From positions 62,001 to 126,000 of the forward strand of contig NZ_JAHLDL010000006.1 of NCBI RefSeq assembly GCF_018861315.1: DNA of 64,000 nt, read 5' to 3'. Shown here one piece after another: positions 41,256-49,541 of this stretch. A program made the translations under genes and the position numbers. The notes under the pieces are model-generated. The model worked only from the letters and a program-made list of their open reading frames with translations, searched no databases and was not told the DNA's origin. The DNA comes from Clostridium bowmanii. GTDB taxonomy: Bacteria > Bacillota > Clostridia > Clostridiales > Clostridiaceae. How positions within the stretch are numbered: position 1 is the first letter of the stretch; each line of letters begins with the position of its first letter.

Positions 41256-43355
41256 TTGAATAAAAGGTTAAAAGCATTAAGCTGTGCATTAGTAGCAATA
41301 TTTGCACTTACAATTGCAGTTGATAGTCCGAAGCTAGGGCCCTTTGGTGTAGATGCTGTTTCAGCAGCTACTGGTGCAGCTCCAGTTAAACCAACTACAC
41401 CAAGTAAACCAAGTTACTCAGGTAACTCAGGTAACTCAGGCAACTCAAGTAACTCAAGTACGCACTATACATCATCTACAAATAATATGTCCACAAATTT
41501 TACCCGTTTACTTAAATTAGGTTCTACTGGAGGAGATGTTAAACTTCTTCAAAGTAGACTTAGTAGTTATGGGTACAGGCTTAACAGTGATGGTATTTTC
41601 GGAAACCAAACTTTGGTTGCAGTAAAAGACTTTCAAAGTAAACATGCTCTTGTAGCTGATGGACTAGCTGGTACAGCTACTTTAGCGAGGTTAACCCCAA
41701 AAGTAATAGTCAAAACCGTTGTAACCAGTATGCTTAGATTAGGTTCTACAGATAGTGATGTTAAACTTCTTCAAAGTAGACTTAGTAGTTATGGATACAA
41801 ACTTAATAGTGATGGCATCTTTGGAAACCAAACTTTAGTTGCAGTGAAGGACTTTCAAAGTAAGCATGCTCTTATCGCCGATGGAATAGTTGGACCAGCT
41901 ACTATTGCAAAATTATTTGCAATAGTAGTTACACCAGCGAAACCTGTTACTCCAACTAAACCTGTTACTCCAACTAAACCTGTTACTCCAACTAAACCAG
42001 TTACACCACCAGTTGTCATAGTTCCACCAGTTGTAGATGTTGTAACAGCTGCTTCGCTAGTAGATAATGCTGCTGTTTTCGAAAAATCAATTGGCAAAGA
42101 TGGTAAATGGATTATTGCTACTACAAAAGATTTAACTTCTACTAAAGACCTCGTTTTAGAAGGCGAATTTAAAAATGGTAAAAAAGATACTATAACAGGC
42201 GCTGAACTTATTCAACGTAAAATAGCTCTATATACTCAAGATGATAAACGTGTTGTAACTGCTAGATTTACTTTAACCGCACCAAAATTAACAATCAAGA
42301 GTCCTATGGGTAGTATAGAACATGGAACTTTTAAGGGCGATCTTTATGTTTCAGCAACAAACTTTAAGCTAGTAGATGCTAAAGTTGAAGGAAATGTATA
42401 CTTCACTACTCAAATAGCTAAAGATACATTCACAAAAGATGCTACAAGCTCTATAACAGGAAAACAAGAATTACTAGTAGTAGATGCAGTAACAACTGCA
42501 TCAATAGTAGATAATGCAACTGCTTTTGAAAAAGCTATAAGCACAAAGGGTAAATGGATTGCTGCTATTACTAAAGATGTAACTACTACTAAAGATCTTG
42601 TTTTAGACGGCAACTTTTTAAATGAAAAAGTTCCAGCTGTTTCTCAACGTAAAATAGCTCTTTATTCCCAAGACGATAAACATGTTACAACTGCTAGGTT
42701 CACTCTAACGGCTCCAAAACTAACTATCAAGAGCCCAGATGCTAGTATTCAAAAGGGAACTTTCAAGGGCGACCTTTATGTTTCAGCAACAAACTTTAAG
42801 CTAGTAGATGCTAAAGTCGAAGGAAGTGTATATTTCACTACTCAAGTAGCTAAAGATACATTCACAAAAGATGCTACAAGTTCTATAACAGGAAAACAAG
42901 AATTAATGCAAATAGATGCCGTTACATCTGCTTCATTAGTTAATGATGTAGCTGCTTTTGAAAATGCAATTAGCACAAAAGGTAATTGGATTGCTTCTAT
43001 TTCAAAAGATTTAACTACTACTAAAGAACTTGTTTTAGATGGCAATAAAATGAATACAAAAGTTCCACCTGTTTCACAACGTAAAATAGCTCTTTATGCA
43101 CAAGATGATAAACATGTTACAACTCATAAATTTACTTTAACAGCTCCAAAATTGACAATTAAGAGTGTAGATGCTAGTATTCAAAAAGGAATTTTTGTAG
43201 GCGACATTTATGTTTCAGCATTAAACTTTGGGTTGGTAGACACCAAAGTTGTAGGAAATGTATGTTTCACTACTCAAGCAGCTAAAGATACATTCAAAAT
43301 GGATGCTACAAGTTCTATAACAGGAGAACAAAAATTAATGCTAACGACTAATTAG
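41256..43355 (+). CDS. Secreted cell-wall protein with two peptidoglycan-binding domains and three long repeats
   Basis: The 699-aa protein starts at TTG (GGGGGG Shine-Dalgarno, 7-nt spacer). A signal peptide of about 38 residues ends near VSAATGA. A SGNSGNS-type spacer follows, then two PG_binding_1 domains at about 85-150 and 162-226, each with LGSTxxDVKLLQSRLSSYGY, NSDGIFGNQTLVAVKDFQSK and DG. Next is a linker of four PTKPVT units. Residues about 268-699 hold three copies of a 130-145 aa repeat, each containing QRKIALY.QDDK, FTLTAPKLTIKS, GDLYVSATNFKLVDAKVEG and KDATSSITG. The repeat resembles a beta-rich adhesin or surface-layer-like module. No catalytic residues are evident. A structural or adhesive wall role is inferred. 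Confidence 0.82.
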   Translation: MNKRLKALSCALVAIFALTIAVDSPKLGPFGVDAVSAATGAAPVKPTTPSKPSYSGNSGNSGNSSNSSTHYTSSTNNMSTNFTRLLKLGSTGGDVKLLQSRLSSYGYRLNSDGIFGNQTLVAVKDFQSKHALVADGLAGTATLARLTPKVIVKTVVTSMLRLGSTDSDVKLLQSRLSSYGYKLNSDGIFGNQTLVAVKDFQSKHALIADGIVGPATIAKLFAIVVTPAKPVTPTKPVTPTKPVTPTKPVTPPVVIVPPVVDVVTAASLVDNAAVFEKSIGKDGKWIIATTKDLTSTKDLVLEGEFKNGKKDTITGAELIQRKIALYTQDDKRVVTARFTLTAPKLTIKSPMGSIEHGTFKGDLYVSATNFKLVDAKVEGNVYFTTQIAKDTFTKDATSSITGKQELLVVDAVTTASIVDNATAFEKAISTKGKWIAAITKDVTTTKDLVLDGNFLNEKVPAVSQRKIALYSQDDKHVTTARFTLTAPKLTIKSPDASIQKGTFKGDLYVSATNFKLVDAKVEGSVYFTTQVAKDTFTKDATSSITGKQELMQIDAVTSASLVNDVAAFENAISTKGNWIASISKDLTTTKELVLDGNKMNTKVPPVSQRKIALYAQDDKHVTTHKFTLTAPKLTIKSVDASIQKGIFVGDIYVSALNFGLVDTKVVGNVCFTTQAAKDTFKMDATSSITGEQKLMLTTN

Positions 43356-43372
43356 CTACTACCCTTTTTACA

Positions 43373-43408
43373 ACCCTCTATGTCTAAAAAACACATAGGG
43401 GGTATTTT
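43373..43408 (+). terminator. Terminator of the repetitive wall protein gene
   Basis: accctctatgt pairs with acatagggggt (11 bp, one G-U on the plus strand), followed by ATTTTTA, 18 bp after the stop codon. Confidence 0.88.
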
Positions 43409-43420
43409 TACGCTAAAAAT

Positions 43421-43466
43421 ATAAAGTGTGTAAAACGAAAACTATTTTTCATTTTACACACTTTAT
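43421..43466 (-). terminator. Terminator of the 130-aa protein gene
   Basis: ataaagtgtgtaaaa and ttttacacactttat form a 15-bp perfect stem; on the minus strand ATTTTTAG follows. It lies 13 bp beyond the stop at 43479. Confidence 0.85.
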
Positions 43467-43478
43467 AATTAATAATAT

Positions 43479-43871
43479 TTATTTTTCTCCCAATACAATA
43501 CTCTCTTCGTCAAAAGGAGTAATAAATTCAAAACTGTCCCCTGAACACTTACCCCCCGTTTTTTTTAGTAATTCGAAGGCATCATATTCTTCAAGCCCAT
43601 ATTCCTTTAAAACAGAACTTACATCCCTTTTTCCATGCCAAGGTAAGCGCTCTGAAAATGAACTAAATAATTCTTCTCTGAAATACTCCACATCTATTCT
43701 GGGAAAATTTGGCAATGGAGAGAATCCGTATTCTTCAGCCTTTTCCACACCTGGAGCATCATATTTAAAATAATATTTTTTATCCCTTCTAGTTAATTCC
43801 CCTACTTTGAAGGGTTCTTCTTCGCTATTTTTCCATGTCATCCAAATTATATCTCTCACTTCGCCAGTCAT
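43479..43871 (-). CDS. Uncharacterised 130-aa protein, possibly HIRAN/HipA-N associated
   Basis: The protein starts MTGEVRDIIWMTWKNSEEEP and continues FKVGELTRRDKKYYFKYD, GVEKAEEYGFSPLPNFPR and FELLKKTGG. The pattern of an N-terminal strand pair, then F.PL..FP, then ..LP...R.D...L..YGL, reminds me of the module that precedes HIRAN domains in some bacterial proteins, but I cannot confirm this. No catalytic motif is seen. Two purine-rich tracts precede the ATG; the more distal GAGGG has the better 8-nt spacing. It lies downstream of the helicase gene but beyond its terminator, so it is a separate unit. Confidence 0.6.
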   Translation of the reverse strand: MTGEVRDIIWMTWKNSEEEPFKVGELTRRDKKYYFKYDAPGVEKAEEYGFSPLPNFPRIDVEYFREELFSSFSERLPWHGKRDVSSVLKEYGLEEYDAFELLKKTGGKCSGDSFEFITPFDEESIVLGEK

Positions 43872-44022
43872 CCCTCTCGCCCTCTTATTAAAAAGATTTA
43901 TACTATCAGCATATTGTTATTATGATAACTATATACTGAATATGAAACCAAAAAAACTGCACAAAGTCAAGTTTATTTGTCTTACTTTGTCTTATTTCCT
44001 CGTATTTTATCATAATATGCAA

Positions 44023-44056
44023 TAAAAAAATACGCCAACATTAAAAATTGGCGCAT
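44023..44056 (-). terminator. Terminator of the helicase gene
   Basis: On the minus strand ATGCGCCAA pairs with TTGGCGTAT and is followed by TTTTTTTA. It lies 6 bp beyond the helicase stop. Confidence 0.9.
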
Positions 44057-44061
44057 TTAGG

Positions 44062-47000
44062 TTACACTTGTCCTTTAAAATTGCTAAGTCTTTGCGTCAA
44101 TCTCTCCATGACTACATCAGGATTTCTATAGAATTCACTAGCACGGATTTTATAAAACTCCCATCCCATCCTTTCTAGACACATCTGCATTTCATAGTGC
44201 TGTTTCCAATTATAATCTTCATCCGTAGGCATGCCAATACAGTTTACTGCTATTTTTTTATAATTATCTTCCTGAAATTCCAAAGATAAGTTTGTTTCTA
44301 CAACGAAATCTATAATATATTTTCCTACCTTAACTTTTGGAGTAATTTTATATCCAAGATTCTTTATGCTTTTAGCTACCCGCTCATCAAAATCATTTAA
44401 TATTAAATATTCGCAGGATTCAATTTCTCCTTTAGGTTCATTCTGCTGAAGGCAATATTTTAATAGAGAATACCTGACACATTTATTATTAAGACTTTCT
44501 ATGTCTACTGAGTAAAATAACCACATTTGATTTCTTGCACGACTGGCAGCTACATTAAACCTTCTTATATCAGATCCCTTAGTTAGCGCTGTAAATTTAG
44601 CATTATTTGCAATAACCATAGATAAGAACATTATATCTCTCTCATCCCCTTGGAAAGAATAAGCATCTCCACATATAAGTCTTCTTTGTAACATTTCCTC
44701 CATGCCAAGCCTTTCTATTAACATACCTTGTATTAATTCAGCTTGAGCATCCCCTAGAAGTGATATAACTCCCATAGTCATGTTTTTGTACTTCTCGCTA
44801 CTACAGCACTGTAATATGGCCTCTACGATGCTCTCTGCCTCCAGTGTATTTAATGCCTTCGTTTCATCCTTGCATCCGCCTACAACTTTAGAGGTTATTA
44901 TAGGGGCACCGACTTTTTCCTTAGCGTCAATTCTTCTTAATGGTATTATTTCATTCGAATAACATAATTCATTACTAAATCCAATTATCTCTGGTACACA
45001 TCTAAAGTGCTCCTTTAATAATAATCTACTTGGAAATACTCTTAGCGCCGTATTATACAAACTAGTTTTTAAATCAAACCATTCCGCATGTGGAACACCT
45101 TCTAAATATGTCTCTATCAAAGTTTCTACAACTGCATTTTCCTTTCCAATTGCTTCAGGACTTATTTGCTTTTCGTCTCCTACAATTATCGCCTTCTTTG
45201 CCCTCATTAGAACAGTTATAGCTGATATGTCACTTTGACTACTCTCATCCACAATTACAACATCAAATAAATTATCTGTAAGCTTCAAATTTTCCATAAC
45301 TCTGTTTATTGGCATTATCCAAACGGGAATTACATCCTTACAATTTTCCATTTCCTTTTGTGCAATTTTTCTATACTTTACTGCCTGTGTGCCTGTACCT
45401 TTTCCTATCCTTTTTATGGCTTCCATCCAAGTAAATAAGCTTCTTTTTTGAACTTCCGTAGTTCGTTCTATTTGATTAAACCAACTTCTTTTAGAAACGA
45501 GCTCGCCTATAATATGTTTTTCTTTGATTTTTTCTTGTGCTATATTTTTTTCTATTGCCTCTACATCATCTTCTTCTAATTTACATAAAAAATCGTTCCA
45601 TTTCTTCCACTTCCATGCCTTTTTCCAATCTGCGCAATGCAAATTTTCCATGATTTTCTCTTTATCATTTTTGATGTTTTTAAGTAATAGCGGACAACAT
45701 TCTTCTAGTTTACTACTTAACTCTTCTAATTCTAAAATTTGAGGAGCTATTTTCATTAATAAGTCTATCTCCATATAAACAGCTCGCACCCCATCAATAC
45801 TTCTCATATTTATAGCATTGTGCAGCTTTTCTAAGCAATCTATCCTAGGAAATTTTTTCTTTATTTCTTCCATTTCTCGGCACAATTTATTATATCTATT
45901 TATGTGCTTTAAGCTCTCAAATCCACTTTTAAGATGAATATATGTTTCTTTTCCGTACCAGGTTAGACTTTTAACCAAATTCTTATCTGGTATAAAATTA
46001 ATTATGTTATTTGTAAAGTCTTTGTCCCAATCAATAATAGTCTGGATACTGGCAATATCCTTAGATAGAGGAATTAAATAGTTTACATCTGCATCATCTA
46101 TAAGATTTCCATTATACTCTTTTATGGAATTGTTCCAAAGATTTTTAAGTTCTCTTTCTAGTAGCTGTAGCTTTATATATAAATCAACCACAATTATCTG
46201 GTCACTGTTATTTATATACTGATAATCCACTTTGCATCCCTCAGTTATATATTTAAGATTTCCATGGAGAATTTTGAATAGGCGCCCTAGTTTTCCTTTT
46301 TCTCTTATTGTTTTTGCTACAACATCAAAATCAACTTTAAATTTTGTTATATCAATTCCCTTTGGTATCTCTAAATTGTGATTGTTTAATTCTTGCCTTA
46401 TTTTATTTATGTCTTTTATATATTCACTACATTTTTCTACTAATTGTTGCCACATACCATTTGAAATATTATTAGAATAATAATATTTCATAACATCATT
46501 TATCCAACTATTCTCAAACCCTTCAAGTTTCTCTATGGCACTATCTACAAGGTTTAGTAATCTTCTATTACCATAGTCTATAGAACTGGTGTTATTCCAA
46601 TCTCTTACATCCTCCTGATAAATATGCTGCAGCCCCTCTAATTTAAATAACTCTCCAATTTTATCACATAAATCAATTTCTTTAGGCATACCTGTTATGT
46701 ACTTATCTATATCATTTAGTTCATGAATTTGCTCTTTTTTAATTGTACTTAACAAGATAACTAATTTTTTGAATTCTTCAGTGCTAAGTGGCTCTCGTTT
46801 ATCTAACTCAAGCTTGTCTACTATCCAAGAATGCTCTGCTTCATTATCTTTAATCCATTTAGCCATATGCATTAAGGTGTATTCTTGTCCTTCATATTCT
46901 ATTTTCTCATTCTCTCTGTCTTCAATGCATTTTAACTCTGCATATAATTGCTTTTGTGTTTCCCCACACTTACTTTGTTTATATTTTAAAAGTTTTATTT

Positions 47001-48141
47001 CTTTACGTAATTCTTTAGTGTCCAATGATAAATTTTCTGTTATTTTTCTAACAGACTCGTCCAATTCTTCTAATGATTTTGTATCATTCCCTAATATACT
47101 AATACATAATGCCCTAACATCTTCCGGTATTTTATTAGACAAAACTCTTAGCGCTCTATCTGTTTGGCTTGTAACTAGCACCCTTTTTCCATGAGCCAAA
47201 AGATGACATATTAAATTTGCTATAGAATGGCTTTTGCCAGTGCCTGGTGGTCCTTGTACAACTATGCCATAATTTTCAGCTAGTTTTTTAGTTATTTCCA
47301 TCTGCTCCTGATTAGCTGGAAGTGGAAATAATACATCTTCCCCTACTTCCTTCCACTCATTAAAAGTCTCTATATCTTGCAGCACTTCTTCCTCTGAAAC
47401 CAGTGCTTCTATAGTTTTAGGAATAGGAAATCCCGCTCTTATTTGTGAAAGCACATCGTTTAATTCCATATTCCAAAGTCTTGTATCAACCTTGCGAAGT
47501 ATTATGCAAGGTGCATTGTAAAATTGTATATTGTTTTGTATCAATATATCACTATCGCAACTTAACTCATCAGTATAAAAGTCCTCTTTATAAGCTTTTA
47601 AAAGAATAGCTATCTCTTCAAAAATTTTCGAAGCCCTTTCTATGTTCCTCACGTCCAACGCCATGTCCTTTGCACTATTTCGAATACTTATTAAACTATC
47701 TAAGTTTACCTCTAAGCATTCATTTAAAAACTCAAGTTCTACGTTAGTTTGGTTGTTATATGGCTTTAAAGTGAATGTTTTTTTAGCTATGTCAAATTTT
47801 ATTTCCATCTTAGTTGTAAAAATAGGATGGACTATTTCTTTTTCATCCTTTTGCCAAGTTAAAAGTCCATTTGACCAAATAATTTCTAAATCCTCACTAT
47901 TTTTTTCTAATTGTAAATATGTTTTTTGAAACTTACTATATAACTCTTCTGCTCTTTCATCTATAGTTAACCAATAATCCTTATTTTCATCGATATTAAA
48001 AATACATCCTGTTATATTTTGAATTTCCTTTTGCCAATATACACTTTCATATTCATTAATATTTCTTATAGTTTTTTGGTTCATATTTTTAATACTTAAT
48101 AAATACGAAAAAATTTTCTCCACCTTATTATTAATATTCAA
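44062..48141 (-). CDS. Large superfamily 1 (Upf1-like) helicase with C-terminal PD-(D/E)XK-like domain
   Basis: The 1,359-aa protein has an uncharacterised N-terminal region (1-270). The Walker A segment VVQGPPGTGKSHSIANLI lies near residue 294 and a long coiled insertion spans about 340-880. The Walker B VVIVDESSQSDISAI is near residue 963, VGDEKQISP near residue 990, and the C-terminal helicase motifs are SFQGDERDIMFLSMV near residue 1165 and NVAASRARNQMWLF near residue 1195. Residues about 1245-1350 resemble Vsr/DUF559-type nucleases (FDERVAKSIKNLGY, YIIDFVVE, YEMQMCLERMGW), but the usual acidic pair of the core (IEC.G) reads AVNCIG. COG1112 helicases of this layout occur in anti-phage loci. 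No partner gene is fused or coupled here. Confidence 0.85.
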   Translation of the reverse strand: MNINNKVEKIFSYLLSIKNMNQKTIRNINEYESVYWQKEIQNITGCIFNIDENKDYWLTIDERAEELYSKFQKTYLQLEKNSEDLEIIWSNGLLTWQKDEKEIVHPIFTTKMEIKFDIAKKTFTLKPYNNQTNVELEFLNECLEVNLDSLISIRNSAKDMALDVRNIERASKIFEEIAILLKAYKEDFYTDELSCDSDILIQNNIQFYNAPCIILRKVDTRLWNMELNDVLSQIRAGFPIPKTIEALVSEEEVLQDIETFNEWKEVGEDVLFPLPANQEQMEITKKLAENYGIVVQGPPGTGKSHSIANLICHLLAHGKRVLVTSQTDRALRVLSNKIPEDVRALCISILGNDTKSLEELDESVRKITENLSLDTKELRKEIKLLKYKQSKCGETQKQLYAELKCIEDRENEKIEYEGQEYTLMHMAKWIKDNEAEHSWIVDKLELDKREPLSTEEFKKLVILLSTIKKEQIHELNDIDKYITGMPKEIDLCDKIGELFKLEGLQHIYQEDVRDWNNTSSIDYGNRRLLNLVDSAIEKLEGFENSWINDVMKYYYSNNISNGMWQQLVEKCSEYIKDINKIRQELNNHNLEIPKGIDITKFKVDFDVVAKTIREKGKLGRLFKILHGNLKYITEGCKVDYQYINNSDQIIVVDLYIKLQLLERELKNLWNNSIKEYNGNLIDDADVNYLIPLSKDIASIQTIIDWDKDFTNNIINFIPDKNLVKSLTWYGKETYIHLKSGFESLKHINRYNKLCREMEEIKKKFPRIDCLEKLHNAINMRSIDGVRAVYMEIDLLMKIAPQILELEELSSKLEECCPLLLKNIKNDKEKIMENLHCADWKKAWKWKKWNDFLCKLEEDDVEAIEKNIAQEKIKEKHIIGELVSKRSWFNQIERTTEVQKRSLFTWMEAIKRIGKGTGTQAVKYRKIAQKEMENCKDVIPVWIMPINRVMENLKLTDNLFDVVIVDESSQSDISAITVLMRAKKAIIVGDEKQISPEAIGKENAVVETLIETYLEGVPHAEWFDLKTSLYNTALRVFPSRLLLKEHFRCVPEIIGFSNELCYSNEIIPLRRIDAKEKVGAPIITSKVVGGCKDETKALNTLEAESIVEAILQCCSSEKYKNMTMGVISLLGDAQAELIQGMLIERLGMEEMLQRRLICGDAYSFQGDERDIMFLSMVIANNAKFTALTKGSDIRRFNVAASRARNQMWLFYSVDIESLNNKCVRYSLLKYCLQQNEPKGEIESCEYLILNDFDERVAKSIKNLGYKITPKVKVGKYIIDFVVETNLSLEFQEDNYKKIAVNCIGMPTDEDYNWKQHYEMQMCLERMGWEFYKIRASEFYRNPDVVMERLTQRLSNFKGQV

Positions 48142-48266
48142 AACTCCGCTACCTCCAACCTCTTAATTCAAATTTATAATATTACCTCGTTATGTATAAA
48201 GCACATGAAAATAAATAACAAGTCTAAATGCTTGTATATTTACTCAAATGTGCCTAAGTTTAAATA

Positions 48267-48310
48267 ATGTAAAAAGTCTTATTAAAACTCAATCCGTTTT
48301 AACAAGACTT
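48267..48310 (-). terminator. Terminator of the ccpA gene
   Basis: On the minus strand AAGTCTTGTTAAAAC pairs with GTTTTAATAAGACTT (15 bp, one G-U), followed by TTTTACA. It starts 5 bp past the stop. Confidence 0.88.
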
Positions 48311-48314
48311 ATAC

Positions 48315-49313
48315 TTATTTACAGGAATCTCTCTCCACTATCTTATAAGGTAATACAAAATGTTTTTCATCAACAACTAAATTATTTATGGATTTTATAA
48401 GCATTCTCATACTTACAGATCCCATGTCATACATTGGTTGGGCTACTGTAGTAAGTTTAGGATAAAATACTGAAGCTGAATAAATATCATCAAAACCCAT
48501 AACATCTATGTCACCAGGAACTTTAATATCTCTATCTCTTAATGCATTTATTACACCCATAGCAATTTCATCACTAGCGCAAAATACAGCATCTACTTTA
48601 TTGCCTTTATCCAATATAGTGTTAATTCCTCTATATCCATCTCTAGCCTTAACTCCACCAAAATATGTTAAGTCTTTAACAAGCTCTATCCCCATTTCCT
48701 CAAGGCCCTTTTTATACCCTGTGTATCTTCTAGTTAGTGCATTAACTTTATCTATTGTAGTACCTACATATGCAATATTTTTATTACCCTTGTGCATCAA
48801 ATATTTCACTGCATCCGAACCTGCCATTACATTATCAATAGTAACACTAGGGAATAAATCATCAGCATCTGTAGTTTCTACAAGCACAATTGGCATTTCA
48901 AGTTCTTTTATTAAACTTATAACATTAGCCTCTATGGAATTACTCATATATATAACTCCATCTATCATTTTTTCTTTAAGTATTCTTAATGATTCCATTT
49001 CTTTATCTACGTCCAAATCCGCATTACAAAGCATAATATTATAATTGTAAATATTAGCTACATCCTCACATCCTCTAACAATTTCAGGATAGAATTGATT
49101 TGATATATCCGGAATAATTATTCCTATTGTACTAGATTTTTGTGTCTTTAAGCTTCTAGCAACTATATTGGGTCTATACGATAATTTTTTTATAGCATCT
49201 TTTACCTTTTTCTTAGTGTCTTCATTTACCACATCTATATCATTCAAAACTCTTGATACTGTAGCAATGGAAACTCCCGCTTCTCTTGCAACATCTTTTA
49301 TTGAAGCAGCCAT
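48315..49313 (-). CDS. ccpA: LacI-family regulator, probable catabolite control protein A
   Basis: The 332-aa protein has the N-terminal helix-turn-helix and hinge SIKDVAREAGVSIATVSRVL...YRPNIVARSLK and a periplasmic-binding-like sensor domain (GIIIPDISNQFYPEIVRGCE, CASDEIAMGVINALRD, DVMGFDDIYSASVFYPKLTT). It resembles clostridial CcpA and lies next to ileS, as it does in C. acetobutylicum. CcpA represses or activates carbon genes at cre sites with HPr-Ser-P. The ATG at 49311-49313 has AGGAG 9 nt upstream and is chosen over an in-frame TTG three codons earlier. Another LacI-type regulator cannot be excluded. Confidence 0.8.
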   Translation of the reverse strand: MAASIKDVAREAGVSIATVSRVLNDIDVVNEDTKKKVKDAIKKLSYRPNIVARSLKTQKSSTIGIIIPDISNQFYPEIVRGCEDVANIYNYNIMLCNADLDVDKEMESLRILKEKMIDGVIYMSNSIEANVISLIKELEMPIVLVETTDADDLFPSVTIDNVMAGSDAVKYLMHKGNKNIAYVGTTIDKVNALTRRYTGYKKGLEEMGIELVKDLTYFGGVKARDGYRGINTILDKGNKVDAVFCASDEIAMGVINALRDRDIKVPGDIDVMGFDDIYSASVFYPKLTTVAQPMYDMGSVSMRMLIKSINNLVVDEKHFVLPYKIVERDSCK

Positions 49314-49488
49314 ATTTCTCAACTCCTATTTTTTCTCTGATTATTTTTCTTATCCTATACAAAGCCCTTATCATACCATTATACTTATAAAAACTGGTTA
49401 TTTCAAGCTATAATATATTTTTTAACCTAATAGTATAATTATAGTATTTCCCATTGAAGTTAATTTTACAATAGTGTCCATGCTTTAT

Positions 49489-49526
49489 TTTTAAAAAAGA
49501 AAGTATGCGACTAGTATCACATACTT
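49489..49526 (-). terminator. Terminator of ileS
   Basis: On the minus strand AAGTATGTGA pairs with TCGCATACTT (one G-U) and is followed by TCTTTTTTAAA, 16 bp after the ileS stop codon. Confidence 0.85.
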
Positions 49527-49541
49527 CCCAAATATTCTTGA

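Noticed and set aside
46769-47194. 141-codon plus-strand frame
   Set aside because: It is antisense to the helicase gene and rich in Ser and Leu from complementary codons only.
48508-49044. 178-codon plus-strand frame
   Set aside because: It is antisense to ccpA and shows no family pattern or Shine-Dalgarno; a shadow of the real gene.
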